Below, one piece after another: positions 16,508-24,197 of a DNA stretch of 64,000 nucleotides (the first letter of the stretch is position 1; each line of letters opens with the position of its first letter). The DNA is from Thermosediminibacter oceani DSM 16646. GTDB lineage: Bacteria; Bacillota; Thermosediminibacteria; Thermosediminibacterales; Thermosediminibacteraceae. The translations under genes and the position numbers were made by a program. The notes below the pieces were generated by a model. It had not been told where the DNA came from. It worked only from the letters and a program-made list of their open reading frames with translations, and ran no database searches. The stretch is taken from contig NC_014377.1 of the NCBI RefSeq assembly GCF_000144645.1, positions 558,001 through 622,000 on the forward strand. The letters run 5' to 3'.

Positions 16508-17842
16508 ATGATTGCTATGGATGTCTCGAAAAAAATAATTGAAGCGGTAAAGGATGCAGGAGTAGTGGGGGCCGGAGGAGCCGGGTTTCCGGCCCATATA
16601 AAGTTAAATGCAAAGTGTGAAGTAGTAATAGCGAATATGGCCGAGTGCGAACCGTTGCTTTTTACGAATCAGGCGCTGATACAGCATCACCCCGATGAAG
16701 TGCTGCAGGGGCTGCAGATAGCAATGCAGGCTACAGGGGCGAAAAAAGGTGTGATTGCCCTAAAAAAGAAATACGAAGCCTGCAGAAAATCCCTGGAAGG
16801 GAAAATAGGGTATTACGAAAATATCGTAATTCACGAACTGGAGGATTTCTACCCCGCCGGTGATGAGCATGTTATGGTAAAAGAAGTTTTGAAAAGGACC
16901 ATACCCATGAGCGGCATACCTTCCGATGTGGGGGCGGTGGTCCATAATGTAGAAACCCTTTACAACATTAAAAGAGCCTACCGCGATGGAAAGCCCGTCA
17001 CCGAAAAATTCGTGACCGTTGCCGGTGCCGTAAGGCATCCCCTGGTGGTTAAAGTCCCAATAGGCCTCAGGTTTTCCGAGCTTCTTGATCTTGCCGGAGG
17101 GCCTGCTGTAAAAGATTATATTTTGGTCCACGGCGGGCCCATGATGGGCAGTGAAGTAGACGCCGGCGACACGGTGACCAAGACCACTTCAGCCCTTTTG
17201 GTAATCCCGGATGGCGCTTTTCCGCATATTTCGAGGAGAGCCAGGATGGAGGTGCTGCTGAAGAGGGCCAAGGCTGCCTGCTGCCAGTGCAGGATTTGCA
17301 CCGACATGTGCCCCCGGTATCTTCTGGGGCACAGCCTGGAGCCCCACAGGATAATGCGCACCGTCTCCTACGGTCTACCGGATACTGAAGCGGTCAAGAA
17401 CTCTTTGCTGTGTTCGGAATGCGGGCTGTGTGAAATTACGTGTCCGATGGGCCTCAGCCCAAGGAGGATAAATTCCAGGTTAAAAAGGCTTCTGCAGGAA
17501 AAAAGGATAAGGTTTCCCAAGTCGAATGTAGAAAGGGAAAGGCCCGAGAGGGAAAGCAGGAAGTATCCCACAAAAAAGCTCATCGCGAGGCTTGGCCTGT
17601 ACAATTATTCCCACCAAATACAATACGCCAATGTAAGGATTGACGCAAAAGAAGTGAAATTGATGCTGCGGCAGTACGCCGGCCTCGAGCTCGTCCCGCT
17701 GGTGAAGGAAAAAGACGAAGTCAAAGCTGGGGAATTGATAGCAAAGGCTCCGGAGGGAAAACCCGGCATAAATCTTCACGCCAGCATTGACGGGGTAGTC
17801 GCAGGTATTGACGGATCATCGATCGTGATAAGAAGAGGATGA
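16508..17842 (+). CDS. pduS: Cobalamin reductase / RnfC-like flavin-FeS protein PduS
   Basis: The product is about 444 residues from ATG 16508; ATG 16517 is an equal alternative start. The N-terminal RnfC/NuoF-like region has VVGAGGAGFPAHIKL (a glycine-rich flavin/nucleotide loop) and NMAECEPLL. Two 4Fe-4S motifs follow, CCQCRICTDMCP near 257 and CSECGLCEITCP near 302. A C-terminal barrel sandwich domain (KVKAGELIAKAPEGKPGINL) resembles RnfC. In Salmonella it reduces cob(III)alamin for PduO. It overlaps pduT's upstream region and is probably part of an electron path with PduT. Confidence 0.92.
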   Translation: MIAMDVSKKIIEAVKDAGVVGAGGAGFPAHIKLNAKCEVVIANMAECEPLLFTNQALIQHHPDEVLQGLQIAMQATGAKKGVIALKKKYEACRKSLEGKIGYYENIVIHELEDFYPAGDEHVMVKEVLKRTIPMSGIPSDVGAVVHNVETLYNIKRAYRDGKPVTEKFVTVAGAVRHPLVVKVPIGLRFSELLDLAGGPAVKDYILVHGGPMMGSEVDAGDTVTKTTSALLVIPDGAFPHISRRARMEVLLKRAKAACCQCRICTDMCPRYLLGHSLEPHRIMRTVSYGLPDTEAVKNSLLCSECGLCEITCPMGLSPRRINSRLKRLLQEKRIRFPKSNVERERPERESRKYPTKKLIARLGLYNYSHQIQYANVRIDAKEVKLMLRQYAGLELVPLVKEKDEVKAGELIAKAPEGKPGINLHASIDGVVAGIDGSSIVIRRG

Positions 17843-17853
17843 GGGGGGTCGAC

Positions 17854-18399
17854 ATGAAAGCACTCGGACTGTTGGAGTTCTGCGAGATAACCAGGGGGCT
17901 GGTGGCTTCGGACAGCATGCTGAAATCGGCTCCGGTAGAACTGATTACCGCCACCAGTGTGTGCCCCGGCAAATTCATCGTTTTGATTACCGGCGAGGTA
18001 GGCGCCGTCAAGAGCGCCTTAAAGACGGGAAGGGAGTCTTTCAACGAAGGAGTTATCGACGAACTGCTTATACCCAATCCCGATGAATCATTACTTTCCG
18101 CCCTGTGGGGTACTGCGGACGTGAATATGGAAAGACAATCCCTCGGCCTGATTGAAACTTTCAGCGTAGCTTCGGCGATAAAGGCTGCGGATGCGGCGGC
18201 CAAGGGTGCCAACGTGGTGGTCGCGGAGGTAAGGCTGGCAAGAGGAATGGGTGGAAAATCGGTCGTTGTAATTCTGGGTGAAGTTAGTGCCGTAAAGACC
18301 GCCGTGGAAAACGGTGTAAGGGTTGTGGAAGAAGGGCTTTTGGTCAGCCATGCGGTAATAAGCAATGTAAATCAACAGCTGTTGAGAGAATGGATTTAA
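17854..18399 (+). CDS. pduT: BMC shell trimer protein PduT (pore Fe-S type)
   Basis: The 181-residue tandem BMC protein starts at ATG 17854, 6 nt after AGGGGGG; the ATG at 17839 lacks a site. The first domain has LLEFCEITRGLVASDSML and TSVCPGKFIVLITGEVGAV; the second has LGLIETFSVASAIKAADAAA. The single Cys in SVCPGKF matches PduT's pore Cys38, which holds a shared 4Fe-4S cluster at the trimer axis. It is the last gene of the operon and probably carries electrons across the shell to PduS. PduU, PduV, PduW and PduX genes are absent. Confidence 0.93.
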   Translation: MKALGLLEFCEITRGLVASDSMLKSAPVELITATSVCPGKFIVLITGEVGAVKSALKTGRESFNEGVIDELLIPNPDESLLSALWGTADVNMERQSLGLIETFSVASAIKAADAAAKGANVVVAEVRLARGMGGKSVVVILGEVSAVKTAVENGVRVVEEGLLVSHAVISNVNQQLLREWI

Positions 18400-18432
18400 A
18401 ATACCTTCCTCTTCGGCAGGTATTCATTCTTC
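18400..18432 (+). terminator. Probable terminator of the pdu operon
   Basis: AATACCT-t-CC pairs with GG-c-AGGTATT over a 5-nt loop, right after the pduT stop. The following tract, cattcttca, is only moderately T-rich, so termination may be leaky. Confidence 0.5.
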
Positions 18433-18545
18433 ATAAATAAATACTTCCTCTAAATTTATCAAAACAACTGTTGTAGTCTTGAAGCAGGAGATTTGTGGTA
18501 AGCAGGGTTTCCGCAAAGTAGCATTGGAATTTAAACAATATTAAC

Positions 18546-18565
18546 CCGCTGATCGTCACCAGCGG
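18546..18565 (-). terminator. Hairpin after the XRE repressor gene
   Basis: CCGCTG and CAGCGG form a 6-bp stem with an 8-nt loop, 6 nt beyond the repressor stop on the minus strand. Flanking T tracts are weak on both sides. It could end transcription from either direction. Confidence 0.4.
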
Positions 18566-18570
18566 CTTTG

Positions 18571-18939
18571 TTATGTTTTTTCCTTCCGCGCCTTTTCTAC
18601 AGCTTCTATGAAAAGCTTCAGGCTGGAAGGAGGAATTTTTTTATCTTTGGCTTTTTTGAAGACCTCTTGATACTCGTATGGGATCTCCTCATTTTCCTTT
18701 ACCAAAAAGTTTCCGGAGATTTCTTGGTCTTCGTCTTCCAGAAACCAGCTGACCGGTTTACCCGTATAGGCGGAAAGCACCCTGAGCACCTTTTTGGAAG
18801 GTTCGCGCTTCCCGGTGGCGTACTTTTGCAGGGTCGTATAGTGAATTTTGTAGCCCGTTTTTTCATAAATTTTATCGGCCAGCTCCGCATAGGACAGGTT
18901 TCCCTTAATCAAGCCTATTTTTTTACTCATTTCAGACAT
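18571..18939 (-). CDS. XRE-family HTH transcriptional regulator
   Basis: The 122-residue protein starts at ATG 18939, 5 nt after GGAGAG. The N-terminal 70 residues form a Cro/C1-type HTH: SYAELADKIYEKTGYKIHYT, then LQKYATGKREPSKKVLRVLS. The rest is a charged helical region with no family I recognise. It is transcribed away from a region rich in TTTGTCTA-like repeats that includes a perfect palindrome over a strong opposing promoter, so it probably represses that promoter and itself. Confidence 0.85.
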   Translation of the reverse strand: MSEMSKKIGLIKGNLSYAELADKIYEKTGYKIHYTTLQKYATGKREPSKKVLRVLSAYTGKPVSWFLEDEDQEISGNFLVKENEEIPYEYQEVFKKAKDKKIPPSSLKLFIEAVEKARKEKT

Positions 18940-18967
18940 AGGATCTCTCCATTAATCAGAATTAGGA

Positions 18968-19093
18968 TAATGACAAAAAGTCTAAAATCGTCGAAAAAAA
19001 GATATAAACCGAGGTATTTTGTCTAAATTGCTTAAAATAAGCTGATTTTACCCTAAACGACAAATTGACTAAAATAGACAATTTGTCTATAAT
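18968..19093 (+). promoter_or_regulatory. Divergent control region with GACAA/TTGTC operators and a consensus promoter
   Basis: A near-consensus promoter reads TTGACT (19065-19070), 17-nt spacer, TATAAT (19088-19093), directed toward the EIIA gene. A perfect palindrome AGACAA-T-TTGTCT (19076-19088) lies in its spacer. Related half sites occur nearby: GACAAAAAGTCTA (about 18972), TTTTGTCTAAATT (about 19018) and CGACAAATTGACT (about 19058). The divergent XRE protein is the obvious ligand. Confidence 0.7.
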
Positions 19094-19198
19094 TAAAATG
19101 TTGCCTATTTAATTTTAAATCCTCTTCAGAATATGTTACAAATTTCTCAGGTACATGTCAAGGTTTCTTGAATAATACCGCCACGGAGTTGGTCGTCG

Positions 19199-19609
19199 AT
19201 GGTCGGAATCGTCATGGTATCCCATTGCAATCTTGCTCCAGAACTACATAAGACCCTGGAAACGGTGATGGGGGTTCAGCAGAACCTTGAGTCCGTTGGG
19301 CTGCACCCGGGAGAAAGCAAGGAAAATTTTAAACTCAGAGTGGCGGAGGCTGTATCCAGGGTGAATAGCGGAAACGGTGTGCTCATCCTGGCCGACCTGT
19401 TTGGGGGGACGCCCTGCAACGCCTGCTTTGAACTTATGGGGTCGGAGTTTAAGAATGCGAAGATAGACGTTATCACGGGTTTGAACCTGCCCATGGCGGT
19501 GCAGGCCTGCCGGGAGAGCTGCGCAAAAAATCTGAAGGAACTGGTCGATATCGTAAAAAAAGCCGCCAGGGACAGCGTAATGAGCTATTCGGATATGCTG
19601 ATGAAGTGA
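19199..19609 (+). CDS. Orphan PTS EIIA component, mannose/fructose family
   Basis: The 136-residue protein starts at ATG 19199. It has the EIIA-Man fold: VGIVMVSHCNLAPEL with the phosphorylatable His9, and GVLILADLFGGTPCNACFEL. No EIIB, EIIC or EIID gene is nearby, so it is either a regulatory EIIA, as in DhaM-like or PTS-regulated systems, or it serves a transporter encoded elsewhere. It is expressed from the promoter overlapped by the XRE operator and is followed by a terminator, so it is monocistronic. Confidence 0.85.
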   Translation: MVGIVMVSHCNLAPELHKTLETVMGVQQNLESVGLHPGESKENFKLRVAEAVSRVNSGNGVLILADLFGGTPCNACFELMGSEFKNAKIDVITGLNLPMAVQACRESCAKNLKELVDIVKKAARDSVMSYSDMLMK

Positions 19610-19611
19610 AG

Positions 19612-19642
19612 CCACCTGCCGTAAAAGCGGGTGTTTTTATTT
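19612..19642 (+). terminator. Terminator after the EIIA gene
   Basis: CACCTGC (19613-19619) pairs with GCGGGTG (19627-19633), one wobble, followed by TTTTTATTTT. Confidence 0.8.
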
Positions 19643-19680
19643 TACCCCATTTATATTACAATAAATTTGGGTGATGGTGA

Positions 19681-20577
19681 ATGATAATATCTGCGAGTAG
19701 AAGGACCGACATTCCGGCCTTTTATGCCGGCTGGTTCATGGATAAAGTGCGAAAGGGCAGGGTTGTGGTCTATAATCCGTTCAACGGCGTAGGGTGGGAA
19801 GTGTCGCTCAAGTCCGAAGACGTGGACGCTGTAGTGTTCTGGAGCAAAAACTTCGGGCCCCTCCTTCCAGCCCTTGATGAGCTGAAAGAAAAATACCGCC
19901 TTTATTTTTTATTCACCATCACGGGGCTGCACGGCATACTGGAGGATAACGTTATACCCGCCGATGAAGCTGTAGAACAGTTTATCGAAATATCCCGTAA
20001 GTTTTCGCCCGGCCACATCCAGTGGAGGTTCGATCCGATAGTCATTACCAATGTCACCGGAGAGGATTTTTACCTGGAGAAGTTTGAATCCATCGCCCGC
20101 AAGCTCAAGGGCTATACCCGGCGCTGTTATATCAGCTTTGCGACAATATACGACAAGGTGAAGAGAAACTTTGCCGTGCTCGAGCGGGAAAGGGGTATCC
20201 GCCTGACGGAATGGGACGAGGACAAAAAGAGGGATTTTGCCAACCGCCTGGGAAGCATCGCCCGCGATTACGGCATCAGGGTTTACAGCTGCTGCAACGA
20301 ATTTCTCATTGGTGAATACGTGGAGCGGGGAAGCTGTGTGGATGTGAACTTGATAAATGAGCTTTATTCCGCCGAGATAAAATCGCCGCTACATCCCACA
20401 AGACCCGGGTGCGGCTGTTACAAGAGCGTGGACATAGGCGTATACAACACTTGCCCCCACGGCTGCCGCTACTGCTACGCAAATCACGACGCGAAGAAAG
20501 CCCTTGAAAATTACAGGTCCCACAACCCCTGTTCGGACTTTCTGGTAAACCGGGAGCTAAAAATGGCAAACAAATAA
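19681..20577 (+). CDS. DUF1848 family protein
   Basis: The 298-residue protein starts at ATG 19681 with GGGTGATGGTGA upstream. It matches the DUF1848 family: MIISASRRTDIPAFYAGWFM at the start, AVVFWSKNF, PGHIQWRFDPIV, and a C-terminal CGCYKSVDIGVYNTCPHGCR with four or more cysteines (GCGC, CPHGCRYCYA). The family resembles radical-SAM and spore photoproduct lyase folds with a C-terminal CxxxCxxC cluster motif. Its reaction is unknown. It stands alone between two terminator or promoter features. Confidence 0.85.
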   Translation: MIISASRRTDIPAFYAGWFMDKVRKGRVVVYNPFNGVGWEVSLKSEDVDAVVFWSKNFGPLLPALDELKEKYRLYFLFTITGLHGILEDNVIPADEAVEQFIEISRKFSPGHIQWRFDPIVITNVTGEDFYLEKFESIARKLKGYTRRCYISFATIYDKVKRNFAVLERERGIRLTEWDEDKKRDFANRLGSIARDYGIRVYSCCNEFLIGEYVERGSCVDVNLINELYSAEIKSPLHPTRPGCGCYKSVDIGVYNTCPHGCRYCYANHDAKKALENYRSHNPCSDFLVNRELKMANK

Positions 20578-20594
20578 GGTACTCCCAGATTATT

Positions 20595-20623
20595 TTGACA
20601 AAAAATTTCAAACTTGGTATGAT
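20595..20623 (+). promoter_or_regulatory. Sigma-A promoter of the MNT/HEPN pair
   Basis: TTGACA (20595-20600), 17-nt spacer, TATGAT (20618-20623). The start codon lies only about 12 nt past the expected transcription start, so the leader is very short. Confidence 0.7.
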
Positions 20624-20641
20624 TTATTCGAGGTGGAAAAA

Positions 20642-21025
20642 GTGGCGAGGACAGCCAAAGACATGACCTCTGAAGAACGTCAAATATACAAAAAATTTTT
20701 ACGACAAAAATCCATTTTGGAAAAGAAGGCTCTCGAAGAAAGGTATGAAGAGGCCTGGAATTCGGCCAAAAAAGCAGCCGAATTATTATACACGAAATTC
20801 AGAGCAGAAAGGGTTTTAGTCTTCGGTTCCCTTACCGACCGATCAAGGTTTAACAAATGGTCGGACATAGATATAGCCGTTTCAGGCCTTGCCGATGAAA
20901 TATTTTTTAAAGCCGTTGCCGAGGTTACTTCTCTGGATAGCAAATTCAAAATAGATTTAATAGATCTCGATAACTGTGCTGCTTCGCTGAAAGAAAGAAT
21001 TGATCGGGAGGGGGTGCGGATGTGA
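20642..21025 (+). CDS. MNT-type nucleotidyltransferase antitoxin
   Basis: The 127-residue protein starts at GTG 20642, 5 nt after GAGGTGG; the earlier GTG 20633 overlaps that site. The minimal nucleotidyltransferase motif is VLVFGSLTDRSRFNKWSDID: GS, then 11 residues, then DID. The N-terminal 55 residues form a charged helix, longer than in the smallest MNT proteins. It overlaps the HEPN gene by 4 nt (GTGA). In characterised pairs the MNT protein AMPylates and neutralises the HEPN RNase. Confidence 0.85.
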   Translation: MARTAKDMTSEERQIYKKFLRQKSILEKKALEERYEEAWNSAKKAAELLYTKFRAERVLVFGSLTDRSRFNKWSDIDIAVSGLADEIFFKAVAEVTSLDSKFKIDLIDLDNCAASLKERIDREGVRM

Positions 21026-21456
21026 ACAGTAAATACCTCACACTTTCGGGACGTATAAAACAGGAACTGTCGGAAATTAAAATTAGCATAGAGAGGGCCC
21101 GGATAGCCTGGGCCAGGGCTCAGGAATCTTCAGATCCCCTTTACCTGGATAGTGTAGCTTTAAACCTTCACGATTTTTACAGCGGCCTTGAAAGGATATT
21201 TGAGCTTATTGCGGAGAATGTTGATGAAACCAAGCCTTCGGGGAGCAGCTGGCATCAGGAATTGTTGAGGCAGATGGCCACTGAAATACCTAAGATACGA
21301 CCTGCGATTATATCACAGGAATTAAGACAGAGACTTGATGAGTACAGAGCTTTCAGGCATATTGTGAGAAATGTTTACGCTCATAACTTCAAGGCAGACA
21401 GGATAAGAATGCTTTTAGAGGATATTGAGGAAGTTTTTTCCAAAACAGAAAACTAG
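21022..21456 (+). CDS. HEPN (HepT-like) toxin, RNase-type motif
   Basis: The 144-residue product starts at GTG 21022, overlapping the MNT stop. It is helical, with LNLHDFYSGLERIFELIAEN and AFRHIVRNVYAHNF. The HEPN active-site pattern R-x4-H is present as R116 to H121. The position of the AMPylated tyrosine in RX4HXY is Phe123. In characterised MntA-HepT pairs that tyrosine is the modification target, so this pair may be neutralised differently, possibly through Tyr119 inside the motif. Confidence 0.82.
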   Translation: MNSKYLTLSGRIKQELSEIKISIERARIAWARAQESSDPLYLDSVALNLHDFYSGLERIFELIAENVDETKPSGSSWHQELLRQMATEIPKIRPAIISQELRQRLDEYRAFRHIVRNVYAHNFKADRIRMLLEDIEEVFSKTEN

Positions 21457-21491
21457 CATTCTGCAATTTTCTAGAAGAACTTTAACCGTAA

Positions 21492-22493
<1,002 letters not shown>

Positions 22494-22518
22494 ACCTTAT
22501 ATTGACGATGAAAGTTAA

Positions 22519-22545
22519 AGCCGCCTGGAGGCGGTTTTTTATTTT
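22519..22545 (+). terminator. Terminator after galE
   Basis: CCGCCT-gg-AGGCGG followed by TTTTTTATTTT. Confidence 0.9.
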
Positions 22546-22567
22546 GATGCGGTGAAAAAATAAGACT

Positions 22568-22984
22568 ATGAAGGCAAAGATTCGTCACTTTCTGATATAC
22601 GGTGCGGCGGGGTGGATAATGGAGATCGCCTTTACGGGAATAGGGTCCATCCTGAGGGGGGATCCTAGGCTTACGGGATGGACGTACCTCTGGATGTTTC
22701 CGATATACGGTTCTGCGGTAATGCTAGAACCCGTGCACGATATGATAAGGCATGTGCCCCTCTGGATTAGGGGAATATTCTGGGCCGGCGTCATAATTGC
22801 TGTCGAGTATCTGAGCGGTTTTACCATAAGAACGCTTGTGGGTGTATGCCCCTGGGATTACGGGAAAAGTGCTTTTGCAGTGGACGGCCTCATAAGGCTG
22901 GATTACGTGCCGTTTTGGTACGTAGTTGGCTTGTTGTTTGAAAGGCTGCATGACCTATTGGATAGAGTGGAGGCTAGAAAATAA
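22568..22984 (+). CDS. Small multipass membrane protein, putative ABC-transporter permease family (PF06541-like)
   Basis: The 138-residue protein starts at ATG 22568; the ribosome site (GGTGA) is weak. It has about four membrane segments and the family pattern IYGAAGWIMEIAFTGIGSIL, TYLWMFPIYGSAVMLEPVHD, GVIIAVEYLSGFTIRTLVGV and PWDY. This matches the family annotated as putative ABC transporter permease (CmpB-like), although proteins of this size have no demonstrated transport role. It precedes the folate operon promoter and is probably independent of it. Confidence 0.7.
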   Translation: MKAKIRHFLIYGAAGWIMEIAFTGIGSILRGDPRLTGWTYLWMFPIYGSAVMLEPVHDMIRHVPLWIRGIFWAGVIIAVEYLSGFTIRTLVGVCPWDYGKSAFAVDGLIRLDYVPFWYVVGLLFERLHDLLDRVEARK

Positions 22985-22990
22985 ATTAAA

Positions 22991-23020
22991 TTGACAAAAA
23001 TAGGATTTAAGAGTTATGAT
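22991..23020 (+). promoter_or_regulatory. Promoter of the folate operon
   Basis: TTGACA (22991-22996), 18-nt spacer, TATGAT (23015-23020), about 35 nt upstream of the first start codon. Confidence 0.65.
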
Positions 23021-23053
23021 AGAACAAACACCGGTATATATGAGGTGGTAATT

Positions 23054-23431
23054 TTGTTTTTGATAAAGGAATTCAAGTTCGATGCGGCCCATAACCTGGT
23101 AAAGTATAAAGGCAAATGCGAGAAACTGCACGGCCATACTTACAGGCTGGTGGTAGTGCTGGAAGGAACCCCCGACGCTGAGGGCATGATAATGGACTTT
23201 CTGGAGCTCAAAAACATTGTCGAGGAAAACGTGCTGAAATTCCTCGACCACTCGTACATCAATGATTACATCGAACAACCTTCCGCGGAAAACATAGCGG
23301 TGTGGGTATGGAGGCGGTTGGAGGAAAGGGTAAAGAGGGAAAATTGCAGGCTTTACGAGGTGCAGGTCTGGGAGACCGCCACCAGCGGGGCCGTCTACAG
23401 GGGTGAAGCGCTTGAAGGACGTTCAGAGTGA
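23054..23431 (+). CDS. queD: 6-pyruvoyltetrahydropterin synthase family protein (QueD / PTPS-III type)
   Basis: The product has about 125 residues. TTG 23054 follows GAGGTGG by 5 nt; TTG 23060 is the alternative. Zinc ligands are His13 (FDAAHNL) and His26/His28 in CEKLHGHTY. The motif CExxHGH carries both the QueD catalytic Cys (Cys22) and the Glu (Glu23) characteristic of PTPS-III enzymes that make 6-hydroxymethyl-dihydropterin directly. It heads an operon with folE2, folP and folK and no folB. A folate role bypassing FolB is therefore likely, with queuosine synthesis also possible. Confidence 0.85.
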   Translation: MFLIKEFKFDAAHNLVKYKGKCEKLHGHTYRLVVVLEGTPDAEGMIMDFLELKNIVEENVLKFLDHSYINDYIEQPSAENIAVWVWRRLEERVKRENCRLYEVQVWETATSGAVYRGEALEGRSE

Positions 23432-24197
23432 ACGGGATGAAAGAAGGGTGCCGCTGAAAAAGGTCGGTGTGAAAAATATCGAATGGCCCCTCAAGGTGCT
23501 GGACAAAAGTAAGGGTTACCAGCATACCGTCGCCAGGATGAGCCTTTCGGTGGATTTAAAGCATTATATAAGAGGAACCCACATGAGCAGATTCGTTGAA
23601 GTGCTGAACGACCTTGAGATGCTGAGCCCGAAAGCGCTGGATGACATCCTCACAGACATCAAGGAAAGGTTGAAGGCCGAGAACAGCCACCTGGAGATTT
23701 CTTTTCCATATTTTATATGGAAGGTTTCGCCGGTGTCCGGGCTGGAGTCCCCGCTTAAGATCGAAGCAATGATCGAAGCCGAAAAACGTGTCGAGCCTGT
23801 CATAACGATGGGGGTTAGGGTGCCGGTTCATACCCTCTGTCCGTGCTCCAAGGAGATAAGCGAAAACGGAGCCCATAACCAGAGAGCGGTAGTGGAAATA
23901 TACGTAAGGTCCCGCGAAATGATATGGTTTGAGGACCTCGTTGAAATCGCCGAAAAAAACGCCAGCTGTCCCATATATACACTGCTCAAGAGGCCGGATG
24001 AAAAATTCGTGACGGAAATGGCGTATAAAAACGCCAAGTTTGTGGAGGATGTAACCAGAGACGTAGCCCTGGAACTGGAAAGGGACGAGAGGATAGAGTG
24101 GTATAGGGTCCAGGTGACCAGTTTCGAGAGCATACACAACCATGACGCATTTGCATGCGTTGAAAAGGGGTGGATTGAGGATGTTGCTCGAGATTAG
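23412..24197 (+). CDS. folE2: GTP cyclohydrolase FolE2 (type IB)
   Basis: The product has about 261 residues from TTG 23412, 6 nt after AGGGGTG, overlapping queD; GTG 23403 is possible. It converts GTP to dihydroneopterin triphosphate. Family markers are LKKVGVKNIEWPLKVLDKSK, TVARMSLSVDL, RGTHMSRFVEVLN, VPVHTLCPCSKEISENGAHN (metal-binding Cys and His) and FESIHNHDAFA. It supplies substrate to the PTPS-like enzyme encoded upstream. Confidence 0.95.
   Translation: MKDVQSERDERRVPLKKVGVKNIEWPLKVLDKSKGYQHTVARMSLSVDLKHYIRGTHMSRFVEVLNDLEMLSPKALDDILTDIKERLKAENSHLEISFPYFIWKVSPVSGLESPLKIEAMIEAEKRVEPVITMGVRVPVHTLCPCSKEISENGAHNQRAVVEIYVRSREMIWFEDLVEIAEKNASCPIYTLLKRPDEKFVTEMAYKNAKFVEDVTRDVALELERDERIEWYRVQVTSFESIHNHDAFACVEKGWIEDVARD

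Noticed and set aside
18568-19026. Open frame of 152 codons on the plus strand
   Set aside because: It is antisense to the XRE repressor and covers the operator region. The minus-strand product has a clear HTH and ribosome site.
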